Below, piece by piece: positions 16,606 through 26,239 of a stretch of DNA of 64,000 nt. The position numbers were made by a program, and so were the translations under genes. Within the stretch, counting starts at the first letter, position 1; every line of letters starts with the position of its first letter. Under the pieces are notes generated by a model. That model did not search any database. It had not been told where the DNA came from and worked only from the letters and a program-made list of their open reading frames with translations. The DNA is from an uncultured Lachnospiraceae bacterium (lineage in GTDB: Bacteria > Bacillota > Clostridia > Lachnospirales > Lachnospiraceae), in assembly GCA_910586725.1 (NCBI GenBank), contig CAJUJL010000001.1, positions 82,740-146,739 on the forward strand. Direction: 5' to 3'.

Positions 16606-19155
16606 CTATCCCAAATATTTCTGCAGAACGCGCATGCATTCTTTAAGATCTATCGGTTTTTGCAGATGTTCATTCATTCCGCAGTCCATGCATTTCTGCA
16701 CATCACCCGAAAACGCATCTGCCGTCATTGCAATAATCGGAAGGTCTTTATCCGGCCGGCTTAAAGCGCGTATCGCCTTTGTTGTATCGTATCCGTTCAT
16801 AACCGGCATCCGAATATCCATTAAAATAACATCGTAATATCCTATTTCAGAATTCTGAAACATTTCAAGACATATCTTGCCATTTTCCGCCCAATCCATT
16901 TCCATTCCCGTTATCGAAAGAATTTCATGAGCCACTTCCCAGTTTATTTCCATATCTTCCGCCATAAGCGCGCGTTTACCGGTAAAATCATCTTCCTCGC
17001 GCTCTTTCTGCTCATTCCCATCCTGCTCTCCGTCCACATATTGTATCAAACGCTGATACAAAGTCGATTTAAATAGGGGTTTGGAAATAAAGCCTTCAAC
17101 TGAAGAAGCGCTGATCTGATCTTCAATGTCATCACAGTCGTAAGCAGAAATCAAAAATACCGGAATTTCCTTTCCTACGCGGCTGCGTATCTCATGCACC
17201 GTCTCCAGCCCGTTCATACCAGGCATTTTCCAGTCAATCAAAACAAACTGATAATTTTCATTTTTCATGTAACGCTCTTCTACCATCCGCACCGCATCCA
17301 ACCCATTCAAAGCCCACTCCACATGAACTCCCAATTCTTCTAAATTTGAAACAGCGCTGGCGCATAATGCCTCGTTGTCATCCACCACGAGTATATTCCA
17401 TGGGGGCAGCTTCATCTCTTCCTGGCTGACCAAAGCCTTCTTAAAATCAAGCGTCATATGAAATGTACTGCCTTTGTCTTCTTCACTTTGCAGCTCAATT
17501 GTCCCGCCCATAAGGTCTACAATTCTTTTTATAATTGCCGTGCCAAGACCCGTACCGAGAATATAATGTACTTTTTCTGATTCTTCTCTTGTAAAGTTAT
17601 CCCATATATGCTTCTGAAACTCCGTCGACATGCCAATTCCGTTATCCGCCACACTAATGTGCGTGCACACATAATCCTCGCCTTTTACAGACGGTTCCTG
17701 ATGCATGTATACGTCAATTCTGCCGCCTTCCTGCGTATACTTGACCGCATTTGATAACAGATTCAAAAGCACCTGGTTCAATCTCACATCGTCACAGTAA
17801 ACTTCTTCTGAAATAATTTTCTGTATAAATATATCAAAAAGCTGATTCTTTGCCTGAACCTGCGGCTGCATGATACTTACAAGATCATCCATAATATCCC
17901 GCAGAGATACCGGCACAATATTCAGCGGCATTTTCCCGCTTTCAATTTTCGACATATCAAGCACATCGTTAATTAATCCCAAAAGCTGTTTGCTTGAAAG
18001 TCTGACTTTTCTTAAACATTCGTCCACTCTGACGGGATCCTGCACATTTCTTTGCGCAATTTCCGTCATACCGATAATAGCGTTCATTGGCGTTCGAATG
18101 TCATGACTCATACTGGAAAGGAATTCGCTTTTTGCCATATTGGCATGATCGGCCTCTTCTTTTGCTTTTTGCAGCGCCTTCATCTGCCGCTCCGATAACC
18201 GGTAATACAACAAAAGAATAATCGACATCGTCAGCAAAATAATAGCCCCTGAACTTACCATAATGAAAGTCCTCATATCATCCAATTCCGTAATAGAATT
18301 CCCAAGCGTGTCAAGCGGCATCGCTGTAATCAGATACCAGGAAGCATTTTCCGAAAGCGGTGAACAGTATATCTGCCGTTCTATCCCTTCAATGGAAATC
18401 CTCGCTACATAGTTACTGCTCGTTTGCATGGCTTCTTTTAACTCGCTGACATAGTCTTTCGGATTCTTTCCGTCTAACTCTTCATATACCTGTAAAATAC
18501 GCTCAAAATAACTCTCACGAAATGCGTCTGAACTTCGAATTACGAACTCTCCATTTTTATCTATGATATGAGAATATACCATGGTTTCACTTTCATCCAG
18601 AAAAAGCGCTTTGCTTAAATATTCCATGGATACCCCTGCAATTAAACCCTCGCTTTGCTTTCCTTCACCCATCGGATAGCAAGCTTCTTTTCCCAAAAGC
18701 AAATACCGTTCTCCTGTTTTACTCACGCCCCGCGTCACGAGATTCCCATTATCCTGTAAGGAATCATGAATTTCTGCGGGAGTATTCAAAATCTCTACCT
18801 CATCTCCTAAGATCGCACTTCTTTCACCGTCTTGTGTATACAGGCTTAGATGAGAAAAATTCCTGATTTCACTGCTTGTCCTTAGTTCATCCAGCATGTC
18901 TTCGCCGTATTTAGCCAAGTTCTGCGGCGTCCGTTTTATAATCCCTTCCACCTGTTCTAACCGCAAATCAATAATAGAACCAAATTTCTGCTGTATCTGT
19001 CTGTTCATTTCAGCCATATACAAATTGCTAATTTCCTGGATGGAGCTTTCTGTTTTACGCGACATAAATATTGTCAACCACAAAAACACAGCCAAACAAA
19101 CAACAATGACAATTGCAACGCTGCGTGCGAAGAAGCTGATAACTTTTTTTTCCAT
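16606..19155 (-). CDS. Membrane hybrid histidine kinase with Cache-like sensor and two receivers
   Basis: An 849-residue kinase. The first membrane helix (about 8-30) is followed by an extracellular sensor of about 260 residues with a dCache-like pattern (HLSLYTQDGERS, HIIDKNGEFVIRSS, ENASWYLITAMPL). A second helix lies at about 300-322. Then come HisKA (SSMSHDIRTPMNAIIG), the ATPase (NLLSNAVKY, DNGIGMS, GTGLGTAI) and two receivers (LIDWKMPGMNG and LMDIRMPVMNG). The start at 19155 follows GGAG. It is 35 bases after the HPt gene, so it is probably co-transcribed, and HPt may shuttle its phosphate. The signal is unknown. Confidence 0.92.
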   Translation of the reverse strand: MEKKVISFFARSVAIVIVVCLAVFLWLTIFMSRKTESSIQEISNLYMAEMNRQIQQKFGSIIDLRLEQVEGIIKRTPQNLAKYGEDMLDELRTSSEIRNFSHLSLYTQDGERSAILGDEVEILNTPAEIHDSLQDNGNLVTRGVSKTGERYLLLGKEACYPMGEGKQSEGLIAGVSMEYLSKALFLDESETMVYSHIIDKNGEFVIRSSDAFRESYFERILQVYEELDGKNPKDYVSELKEAMQTSSNYVARISIEGIERQIYCSPLSENASWYLITAMPLDTLGNSITELDDMRTFIMVSSGAIILLTMSIILLLYYRLSERQMKALQKAKEEADHANMAKSEFLSSMSHDIRTPMNAIIGMTEIAQRNVQDPVRVDECLRKVRLSSKQLLGLINDVLDMSKIESGKMPLNIVPVSLRDIMDDLVSIMQPQVQAKNQLFDIFIQKIISEEVYCDDVRLNQVLLNLLSNAVKYTQEGGRIDVYMHQEPSVKGEDYVCTHISVADNGIGMSTEFQKHIWDNFTREESEKVHYILGTGLGTAIIKRIVDLMGGTIELQSEEDKGSTFHMTLDFKKALVSQEEMKLPPWNILVVDDNEALCASAVSNLEELGVHVEWALNGLDAVRMVEERYMKNENYQFVLIDWKMPGMNGLETVHEIRSRVGKEIPVFLISAYDCDDIEDQISASSVEGFISKPLFKSTLYQRLIQYVDGEQDGNEQKEREEDDFTGKRALMAEDMEINWEVAHEILSITGMEMDWAENGKICLEMFQNSEIGYYDVILMDIRMPVMNGYDTTKAIRALSRPDKDLPIIAMTADAFSGDVQKCMDCGMNEHLQKPIDLKECMRVLQKYLG

Positions 19156-19190
19156 TTTTTACTCCATAAACTGTAATTCGGGCAAAAGAG

Positions 19191-19544
19191 CTACTCTAAA
19201 TTCCGTTCAATGCATTTTATAATTTCTTCCTGTATGGGAAGTATTTTTTCCATTATTGGCTTTGCCTGTTCCGGTTGTCCCGAACGCAGCAGCGCAAGAA
19301 TTTCACTATATCCTTCGTAAAGCGGTGTAACAGATAAATTGCCTGCGGTCCCTTTCATGGTATGTACTTTCTCTGTTGTTTCCGTATAATCCGTACAATC
19401 AAAATCTACGGAAACCATATTTGCATTTATTGTCTTCAAAAACGAACCAAACAATCTAGTATAAAGCTTCTCGTTTCCATTCAAGCGTTTTAGCCCTTCT
19501 TCAACATTTACTCCCAAGCTTTTTAATTCTTCTAATAACGCCAT
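19191..19544 (-). CDS. HPt-domain phosphotransfer protein
   Basis: A 117-residue stand-alone HPt protein. The phospho-accepting histidine is in EKVHTMKGTAGNLS near residue 61, within the expected four-helix pattern. The GAGAGG site is 8 bases upstream of the ATG. It lies between the chemoreceptor gene and the hybrid kinase, and most likely passes phosphate between hybrid kinase receivers and other receivers of the block. Confidence 0.9.
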   Translation of the reverse strand: MALLEELKSLGVNVEEGLKRLNGNEKLYTRLFGSFLKTINANMVSVDFDCTDYTETTEKVHTMKGTAGNLSVTPLYEGYSEILALLRSGQPEQAKPIMEKILPIQEEIIKCIERNLE

Positions 19545-19592
19545 CTACAACACCTCTCTTATTCGTTTCATTCCTATCGCTTCAAACAAGGC

Positions 19593-19620
19593 CGGCACAG
19601 AAACTTTTGTCCCTGTGCCG
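19593..19620 (-). other. Intercistronic hairpin between chemoreceptor and HPt genes
   Basis: CGGCACAG and its complement CTGTGCCG form an 8-bp stem with a 12-base loop in the 85-base gap. No U tract follows on the minus strand, so it is more likely a processing or stability element than a terminator. Confidence 0.5.
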
Positions 19621-19629
19621 CAAACCTCT

Positions 19630-21093
19630 TTAATATTTCCCGAAATCATCCTCTAAGGAAATCACCTGTTCGTTCATATTATCTCCGACAACGGGAGACG
19701 CGCTTTTACTGGCAGTGTTTGTATGACCTTCTCCCAGATTGTAAATCGATAACATATCACGCATTCTGGCCGCCTGATTCGAAAGCTCTTCACTGGATGC
19801 CGCACACTGCTGGCTTGTCGCGGAGTTGGTCTGAACAACCTGTGATACCTGGTTGATCGCCTGTTCAATCTGTGCCACCGCAGTCGCCTGATAATTGGAA
19901 GATTCTGCAATTCCGTTAATAATAACTTCGCTTTCCTGTACGACGGATGTGATTTCTCCCAAAGCCCTCGCCGTATCGTCTGCAATTTTGGAACCCATGC
20001 TGACTTTTCCAATGGAATCTTCGATCAGCTCTGCTGTCTCGCCCGCCGCAGAAGCGCTCTTGGCTGCAAGGCTTCTGACCTCTTCTGCAACAACGGCAAA
20101 TCCTTTTCCTGCCTCTCCGGCTCTTGCTGCTTCAACGGCTGCGTTCAGAGCAAGAATATTGGTCTGGAACGCAATATCGTCAATAACTTTAATAATCTTG
20201 GAAATGCTTTCGGAAGATTTATTAATATCCTGCATCGCAGCAACCATATCTTCCATCTGTTTGTTGCCTTTTTTCACATCTTCAATCGCATTCTCTACCA
20301 GTTTTGCAGCTTCATTTGCCTGTTCTGCGTTCTGTTTGGTTTTTTCTGCAATTTCATCAATAGATGCCGTAATCTCTTCGATTGCGCTTGCCTGCTCCGT
20401 AGAGCCCTGTGCCAGCGCCTGGCTTGCGCTTGCTACCTGAGAAGAACTGATTGTAACCTGCGTACCTGCGTCACTGATATTAGAAAGTGCATGGAGATTA
20501 TCCTCAACAAGCTTTTTCAGAGAATTGCCCAATAAATCTTCCTGTGATTTCGGATTTACTTTAACCGTCAGGTTACCATTTGATACTTCCTGCGCAATAT
20601 CGGCCTGGTATTTGATGTTGTCAACTACACGCCGGTATTCGTCCACAAGCTCTCCGAATTCATCATTTGCATACTTCACTAATTCAATGTCAACATGTCC
20701 CAGCGCAATCTTCTGCGCAGCGCCGGAAAGCTGTCTGATCGAACGCATGATTGCTTTGATCAGCGATAATGCAATGCTGACTGTGATAATAATAGATAAC
20801 ACAATCATTCCAATGCTGATTAAATTTGACCGGTTCGCAACTGAAGTTAAGCGGTCTAAATTATTTATTTTGGACTCATTGATCACATCCAAAAGCGTCT
20901 GTCTTTTCTCACTGTCAGCGCCAATCTTGTCTAACAGCTCCTCTACTTCCGCACTCTCTTCCTCGTACATTTCTTCTACGGTGCTAACAGAAGACCGAAC
21001 AGAAGACATTCCTATATACACATTGATGATCGTGAGTATAATAGGTACTAAAAAACCAATAAACAGCCTTGTTTTTATCTTTACGTTTTTCAT
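19630..21093 (-). CDS. Methyl-accepting chemotaxis protein with a very short sensor
   Basis: A chemoreceptor of 487 residues. Membrane helices lie at about 9-29 and 91-112, leaving only about 60 residues outside the cell, far shorter than a normal 4-helix or Cache sensor. A HAMP-like segment follows, then the conserved signalling tip AFQTNILALNAAVEAARAGEAGKGF. No C-terminal pentapeptide tether for CheR/CheB is seen. The start at 21093 (MKNVK) lies 7 bases after AGAGG; earlier ATGs at 21099 and 21108 lie too close to, or before, that site. It is the only receptor in the operon and presumably feeds CheA/CheW encoded upstream. Confidence 0.92.
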   Translation of the reverse strand: MKNVKIKTRLFIGFLVPIILTIINVYIGMSSVRSSVSTVEEMYEEESAEVEELLDKIGADSEKRQTLLDVINESKINNLDRLTSVANRSNLISIGMIVLSIIITVSIALSLIKAIMRSIRQLSGAAQKIALGHVDIELVKYANDEFGELVDEYRRVVDNIKYQADIAQEVSNGNLTVKVNPKSQEDLLGNSLKKLVEDNLHALSNISDAGTQVTISSSQVASASQALAQGSTEQASAIEEITASIDEIAEKTKQNAEQANEAAKLVENAIEDVKKGNKQMEDMVAAMQDINKSSESISKIIKVIDDIAFQTNILALNAAVEAARAGEAGKGFAVVAEEVRSLAAKSASAAGETAELIEDSIGKVSMGSKIADDTARALGEITSVVQESEVIINGIAESSNYQATAVAQIEQAINQVSQVVQTNSATSQQCAASSEELSNQAARMRDMLSIYNLGEGHTNTASKSASPVVGDNMNEQVISLEDDFGKY

Positions 21094-21104
21094 ATTCATA
21101 CCTC

Positions 21105-21650
21105 TCATTCTTTCATTGAAATCATATTATTCGTCTGCTCTATCGCTGCATAATCTTCATCGTTCAGCAGCTTATCAGGATCCAGCAATAATTTCACAGA
21201 ATTCCCGACCCTGGCAATACCATAAACAAATTTATGGTCTGCTTTATCTGCGCGTCCGGCTTTAGGAGGCGGTAAAATATTCTCCTCTCTGATCTCAATT
21301 ACATCAGCAATCTGTTCCACAATCAATCCTACCACTACATCATTCACCATAACGACAATGATGCAGGTTCGGTCGTCATATTCAAATGCCTCCTGCTTAA
21401 ACCTTAAACGTACATCAATAACAGGAATGATTTTACCCCTTAAATTGATAAGTCCCTTGATATAATCCTCTGTTCTGGGAATCGCAGTAATTGACGGAAT
21501 CTGAATAATTTCATTTACGTACTGGATTTTCAAGCCAAAATATTCATTTCCTGATTTAAACGTCATATATTTGCTTTTCTGCGCATCGTCCTCATCCGAA
21601 ATATCCATTAACTCTTCATCCTGTCTCTTCAACTCGCTTAACTCATCCAT
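21105..21650 (-). CDS. cheW: Chemotaxis coupling protein CheW
   Basis: A 181-residue CheW. An acidic N-terminal extension of about 25 residues precedes the CheW fold (YMTFKSGNEYFGLKI through GLINLRGKIIPVIDVR and a late VGNSVKLLLD). It links receptors to CheA. It ends 12 bases before the chosen receptor start and begins 27 bases after cheA. Confidence 0.93.
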   Translation of the reverse strand: MDELSELKRQDEELMDISDEDDAQKSKYMTFKSGNEYFGLKIQYVNEIIQIPSITAIPRTEDYIKGLINLRGKIIPVIDVRLRFKQEAFEYDDRTCIIVVMVNDVVVGLIVEQIADVIEIREENILPPPKAGRADKADHKFVYGIARVGNSVKLLLDPDKLLNDEDYAAIEQTNNMISMKE

Positions 21651-21677
21651 ATGGACATACCCTTCCTTTCTATTATT

Positions 21678-23843
21678 TTACATCAATCCGGCAGGGTCCA
21701 ATATCAGAGCAATACTGCCGTCCCCAAGCTGCGTACATCCTGAGAGTCCTTTGACTTTCTTAACGTAAGAAGGAATTGGTTTTACAACAATCTCCTGCTC
21801 TCCAATCAGACGGTCTACCAAAAGACATATCTTTCTGTCTTCTATTTCGATAATCAGCATCATTCCATCTTCCACAGATTGCCGGTAATCTCCCGTCTCC
21901 ATACCGTACCATTCGCCAAGGCGCATTACAGGGAAACACTCGCCGCGGATCATAATGTATTCTTCGCCGTTTGGTTCATGAATCATCATTTCTTCTTTGA
22001 CGCGGACAAATTCTTTGATAACTCCTATTTCCACGACAAAAGACGCGCCTCCTATTTCTACCACAATGCCGTTAATAATTGCAAGCGTCAAAGGAATTTT
22101 AAGGCTCATGACGCTTCCTACGCCCGCCGTGCTCTCTATATCCAGCACGCCGCTGACATCCTGCAGGTTCTGCACAACAACGTCCATGCCTACGCCACGT
22201 CCCGAGTACTCCGTAACCTGCTCATTCGTAGAAAATCCCGCCATGGTAATAAACTGGAACACTTCTTTGTCCGAATAAGCCGAGTCGGGCTTTCCGTCTT
22301 CGAGAAGTCCCTGTTTCTTCGCTTTCGCAAGTATTTTCTCTCTGTCAAGCCCTCTTCCGTTGTCTTCCACGCTGATCCATACCTTACCGGCTTCCGTTTT
22401 GGCTGACAATGTAATTTTTCCTTTTTCCGCTTTACCATTTGCCAGACGTTCTTCGTTGCTTTCAATGCCATGATCCACCGCATTTCTTACCATATGCATC
22501 AGTGGATCCGAAATATGTTCGATAATGTTTTTATCTACTTCGGTATGTTCTCCCACCATCTCAAATTCAATGTCTTTTCCAAGCTTTCTGGATACATCAA
22601 AGACGATTCTGTTCATCTTCTGAAATGTATTTGTCAGCGGAAGCATTCGCATAGACATAATTACATTTTGTAAATCGGTAGAAATTTTTGACATCTGAAC
22701 GGCTGCCTTTGTAAAATTATCCAAATTTAATCCCGGAACCTTTAAATCCGGATTCTGAAGCACAACAGATTCAGAAATAACCAACTCTCCGATCAAATCC
22801 ATCAACTGATCCATCTTGCTTACATTGACGCTGATGAATGAGGATTTTTCTGCTTTCGGTTTGTCTTTCGCAAGTTTTCTCTGCTTGCCCGGCTCCTTGG
22901 ACTGAATTACAAAATCACCCGGAGCTATCTTGGATTTCTCATCTTTCTTGGCAGCGCCTTCTTCTCCATTGCCTGAAGCCTGGGCCTTTGCCTCTATATC
23001 TTCTACGCTGGATTCCAAATCAATCTGACTTGATTGTTCACCAAAATCAAATCCCTGGAAAAACTCTTCCGCCTTACATTCGAAGACGTCCACCTTATCA
23101 ATCTCATATCCGCCGCCGATAATATCTCTTATCTCATCTTTATCACTCTGCGTCTGCAGGAGAATTTTAAATCCGTCCTGCAAAACCATTTCTGCACAGC
23201 TTTCGTCCGATATAATATCCTCCGGCGAATACAGTAAGTCTTCCGCAACTTCCTTCAATGCATATACTATTTTATATGCATGCACGTTTGCCATCTCCGT
23301 TTCTGGAGAAAAAGTAATAAAAATTTTATAGAAGCGGCTGTTATTTGTGGCAACTGGCGCAATATAGAACTGTTTGGGCTCTTCATGCACATTTCCGGAC
23401 ACCTCTGTTTCTTTATCCTTCTTTTTGCTGTCTCCGCCTTTGATCTTGGTCAGAAATTTATCAAGATCTGCTACAATTTCGGTGGAATCACCATCTGCGG
23501 AATCGCCATTTTGAATTTTATCCAGTTCACCTGAAATAAAATCCTCTACTGCCAGTACATGCTCCACCAATTCCATATGGGGAACATCTGTGGGATGGCC
23601 TTCCCTCAAAAAATAAAAGACATCTTCCAATTTATGAGATACCGCCGTTATATTATCAAACATCATGATACCGGAGGAACCTTTAATGGTGTGCATCGTT
23701 CTGAATATTTCATTGATGCTGTCTTCATCAAAACAGTCTTCATCCTTCTGATCCAAAACGATTTCCTGAAGCTGCTCCAACAACTGCTGGTTCTCAAACA
23801 GATATATGTCTAGCATGCCTTCCGTATTGAATTCTTCAGCCAT
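21678..23843 (-). CDS. cheA: Chemotaxis histidine kinase CheA
   Basis: A 721-residue kinase. P1 has the phospho-histidine in RTMHTIKGSSGIM near residue 51. A P2-like region spans about 150-270, followed by a Lys/Glu-rich linker. The P3 dimerisation domain begins near 340 (SSFISVNVSKMDQLMDLIGELVI), P4 carries HMVRNAVDHGIE and EDNGRGLD with GRGVGMDVV, and P5 is the CheW-like end. It phosphorylates CheY and CheB. The ATG at 23843 follows AAAGGAG. All catalytic parts are intact. Confidence 0.96.
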   Translation of the reverse strand: MAEEFNTEGMLDIYLFENQQLLEQLQEIVLDQKDEDCFDEDSINEIFRTMHTIKGSSGIMMFDNITAVSHKLEDVFYFLREGHPTDVPHMELVEHVLAVEDFISGELDKIQNGDSADGDSTEIVADLDKFLTKIKGGDSKKKDKETEVSGNVHEEPKQFYIAPVATNNSRFYKIFITFSPETEMANVHAYKIVYALKEVAEDLLYSPEDIISDESCAEMVLQDGFKILLQTQSDKDEIRDIIGGGYEIDKVDVFECKAEEFFQGFDFGEQSSQIDLESSVEDIEAKAQASGNGEEGAAKKDEKSKIAPGDFVIQSKEPGKQRKLAKDKPKAEKSSFISVNVSKMDQLMDLIGELVISESVVLQNPDLKVPGLNLDNFTKAAVQMSKISTDLQNVIMSMRMLPLTNTFQKMNRIVFDVSRKLGKDIEFEMVGEHTEVDKNIIEHISDPLMHMVRNAVDHGIESNEERLANGKAEKGKITLSAKTEAGKVWISVEDNGRGLDREKILAKAKKQGLLEDGKPDSAYSDKEVFQFITMAGFSTNEQVTEYSGRGVGMDVVVQNLQDVSGVLDIESTAGVGSVMSLKIPLTLAIINGIVVEIGGASFVVEIGVIKEFVRVKEEMMIHEPNGEEYIMIRGECFPVMRLGEWYGMETGDYRQSVEDGMMLIIEIEDRKICLLVDRLIGEQEIVVKPIPSYVKKVKGLSGCTQLGDGSIALILDPAGLM

Positions 23844-23893
23844 ATACTTCTCCTTTCCTGCGTATTTATATATGCTATGCGTTAATAAAACGC

Positions 23894-23916
23894 CATAACC
23901 CGATAAACGGGATATG
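23894..23916 (-). other. Small hairpin between cheY and cheA
   Basis: CATA-CCCG pairs with CGGG-TATG around a TTTAT loop with one U-U mismatch, followed on the minus strand by GCGTTTTATTAACG. It could be a weak attenuator that sets CheA below CheY. It is not strong enough to call a terminator. Confidence 0.4.
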
Positions 23917-23919
23917 TGC

Positions 23920-24312
23920 CTATATCAAATTAAGTTTTTTCAGCGCTTTCTCAAATTTGTCCTGATCAATCGGTTTCCCGGAATAAATCGTACATCCCAA
24001 TTCAAATGCCATCTTAACATTTTTTTCGTCATTTAAAGCCGTAGTCATAATCACTTTTACCGCTTTATCTTCCGGAATATTACGTTCTTTTTCCAGATTA
24101 CGTATTCCTACCAGGGACTGATAACCATCCATAACCGGCATCATAATGTCAAGACATACCAAATCATAGGGCTCGTCGTCTTCCAAAGCCATCATAAACG
24201 CATCCACCGCTTCCATTCCGTCCACAGTAACATCGCATTCGCCGTACTTTGAAAGAAAATTCAACATAAATTTCCTTGTTGCAAAATCATCTTCAGCCAA
24301 CAAAATTTTCAT
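23920..24312 (-). CDS. cheY: CheY-like response regulator
   Basis: A 130-residue stand-alone receiver. Key residues are present: the acidic pair in LLAEDD, the phospho-acceptor in LDIMMPVMDG, Thr in MTTALND, and Lys in SGKPID. There is no output domain. It starts 12 bases after cheB behind AAAGGAG and is a likely CheA target. No FliM or flagellar gene is in view, so its output partner is unknown. Confidence 0.9.
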   Translation of the reverse strand: MKILLAEDDFATRKFMLNFLSKYGECDVTVDGMEAVDAFMMALEDDEPYDLVCLDIMMPVMDGYQSLVGIRNLEKERNIPEDKAVKVIMTTALNDEKNVKMAFELGCTIYSGKPIDQDKFEKALKKLNLI

Positions 24313-24324
24313 ACTGTTTCTCCT

Positions 24325-25353
24325 TTACATTTTATTTAATAATGCGTATGTCCTTCCAGCAATATCATTTAATTTTTCCTGATACTGCACAGCTCCCAGA
24401 TCATATGCAACTTTGGGCATACCGTAAACCACACAGGTCGACTCATCCTGTCCAATGGTTTTTGCACCGGCTTTTCGCATAGCCAGAAGTCCCTTTGCGC
24501 CATCTCCGCCCATTCCGGTTAAAATAATTCCTACCGCATTGGCTCCGGCTGTTTTTGCAACAGACTCAAAAAGAACGTCAACCGACGGACAATGTCCGTT
24601 TACTTTCGGCCCTTTTTTACATTCAACCTGATATGTGCCGTTTACCTTCACAAGATGCATATGCATATCTCCTCCCGGAGCAAGAAGCAAATGGCCCGGA
24701 AGCACCACATCCCCCGTCTGCGCTTCCTTTACTTTGATCCGGCACTGATCATTCAGGCGCTTTGCATACATTGATGTAAATCCGGGCGGCATATGCTGCG
24801 TTACCACAACGCCCGGAATATCCGTTCCAAAATCTTTTACCACGGAGAAAATTGCCTCCGTACCGCCTGTGGAAGCCCCGATTGCGATAATGTTGTTTTT
24901 CCCCTTTGGAGAAAGATACTGCTGCTCACTCATCATCACATTTTTCTTGATATTGCTTATCTTTGCAGTAGATGCAATTTTAATCTTTACCATAAGCTCA
25001 TTTCTGATAAAATCTTCCAGCTGAGCACGGTTGGATAAGGCGGGCTTTGCTACAAAATCAACGGCTCCGGCATTTAACGCGTCAAATACTTTATCGCTTA
25101 AAGAACTGATTACGACAACCGGCAGCGGATACTGAGGCATCAGCTTCCGCAGAAAATCAATGCCGTTCATTCTCGGAAGCTCCACGTCCAGCGTCATAAC
25201 ATCCGGCCTATACTGTATAATCGCATCTCTCGCTTCATAAGGATCTTTTGCAGTCGCTACAACCTGTATGGCAGGATCTCTTTTTAAATTCTGCACCAGC
25301 AGCTCACGAAACACGATAGAATCTTCTACTATCAGAACTCTAATTGGTTTCAT
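24325..25353 (-). CDS. cheB: Chemotaxis methylesterase/glutamine deamidase CheB
   Basis: A 342-residue CheB. The N-terminal receiver (VEDSIVFRELL, LDVELPRMNG, AKPAL) is linked to the esterase domain with the catalytic Ser in IGASTGGTEA, His in VTQHMPPGFTS and Asp in TGMGGDGAKG. It removes methyl groups from chemoreceptors. It begins 3 bases after the cheR stop, which suggests coupling. Confidence 0.96.
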   Translation of the reverse strand: MKPIRVLIVEDSIVFRELLVQNLKRDPAIQVVATAKDPYEARDAIIQYRPDVMTLDVELPRMNGIDFLRKLMPQYPLPVVVISSLSDKVFDALNAGAVDFVAKPALSNRAQLEDFIRNELMVKIKIASTAKISNIKKNVMMSEQQYLSPKGKNNIIAIGASTGGTEAIFSVVKDFGTDIPGVVVTQHMPPGFTSMYAKRLNDQCRIKVKEAQTGDVVLPGHLLLAPGGDMHMHLVKVNGTYQVECKKGPKVNGHCPSVDVLFESVAKTAGANAVGIILTGMGGDGAKGLLAMRKAGAKTIGQDESTCVVYGMPKVAYDLGAVQYQEKLNDIAGRTYALLNKM

Positions 25354-25356
25354 ACA

Positions 25357-26178
25357 TCAATCATTTCCTTCCTTTTTCCTAAATATGGAGGGCTGTATAA
25401 TCTGAAACGGCGTGCTCCCACGGTCAATCGTTTCGGTAGTTCCAACAAACAGATAACCCCCCGGTTCCAAAAAATTATATACTTTCTGAAGAAGCTGACG
25501 TTTTGTATCCTCGTCAAAATATATCATAACATTGCGTAAAAATACAGTATGCATTTTTCTTTTAAACGGAAATGGGTTCATTAAATTAAACTGTCGGAAA
25601 AGCACTTCCTTTTTCAGTTCCTGCGTCACCTGAAACTGACTTCCTCCGGCAACGGGCTTGAAAAAATGCTTTTTCCACTGATCCGGAATGTTTTTGAGCT
25701 GCTCCGCAGTGTAAACTCCCGCCATCGCCTGCTGCAATACCCTTGTTGATATATCTGTCGCCAATATTCTTGTATCCCAGCTTTTTCTGTCCACTCCAAA
25801 AAAATCAGCAAGAACCATAGCGATCATGTAAGGCTCTTCTCCCGTGGATGCGGCTCCACACCAAATGCGCAGATTTTTGGTCTTATCTTCCTTTGTCTTT
25901 AACCAGGGAAGGACTTCTTTTCTGAAAAATTCAAAATGCTCAAATTCTCTCATAAAATATGTATGATTGGTTGTCAAAAGATTTACAAGCATTTTTTCCA
26001 GCGTGCCTGTCTTGTCTTTTCTGATTGAGTCCAGATACTCCGTACACGTAGCATATCCGCTCTTTTTCAGGTAATTATCCAGGCGGCCATTGATAATGAC
26101 TTTTTTCTGGGTTAAATCTATGCCGTAATTCTGTTTCATATAAACTGAAATTCTATGAAATTCCTCATCGGTTATCAA
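25357..26178 (-). CDS. cheR: Chemotaxis methyltransferase CheR
   Basis: A 273-residue CheR. The N-terminal helical domain (YGIDLTQKK, INGRLDNYLKK) precedes the SAM-binding domain with WCGAASTGEEPYMIAM and the motif FLRNVMIYFD. It methylates receptor glutamates with S-adenosylmethionine. The start is a TTG at 26178 behind GGGGG; the ATG a few bases upstream is out of frame. It lies 61 bases after the degenerate HD-GYP gene. Confidence 0.94.
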   Translation of the reverse strand: MITDEEFHRISVYMKQNYGIDLTQKKVIINGRLDNYLKKSGYATCTEYLDSIRKDKTGTLEKMLVNLLTTNHTYFMREFEHFEFFRKEVLPWLKTKEDKTKNLRIWCGAASTGEEPYMIAMVLADFFGVDRKSWDTRILATDISTRVLQQAMAGVYTAEQLKNIPDQWKKHFFKPVAGGSQFQVTQELKKEVLFRQFNLMNPFPFKRKMHTVFLRNVMIYFDEDTKRQLLQKVYNFLEPGGYLFVGTTETIDRGSTPFQIIQPSIFRKKEGND

Positions 26179-26239
26179 GTTTCATTCCCCCTGTCATAAT
26201 AATCATATCGCATATGAGCAATTTGTTTTCCTGTCTGCA

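Noticed and set aside
16574..16639. Longer subtilase start at 16639
   Set aside because: It overlaps the upstream kinase coding end and lacks a ribosome site.
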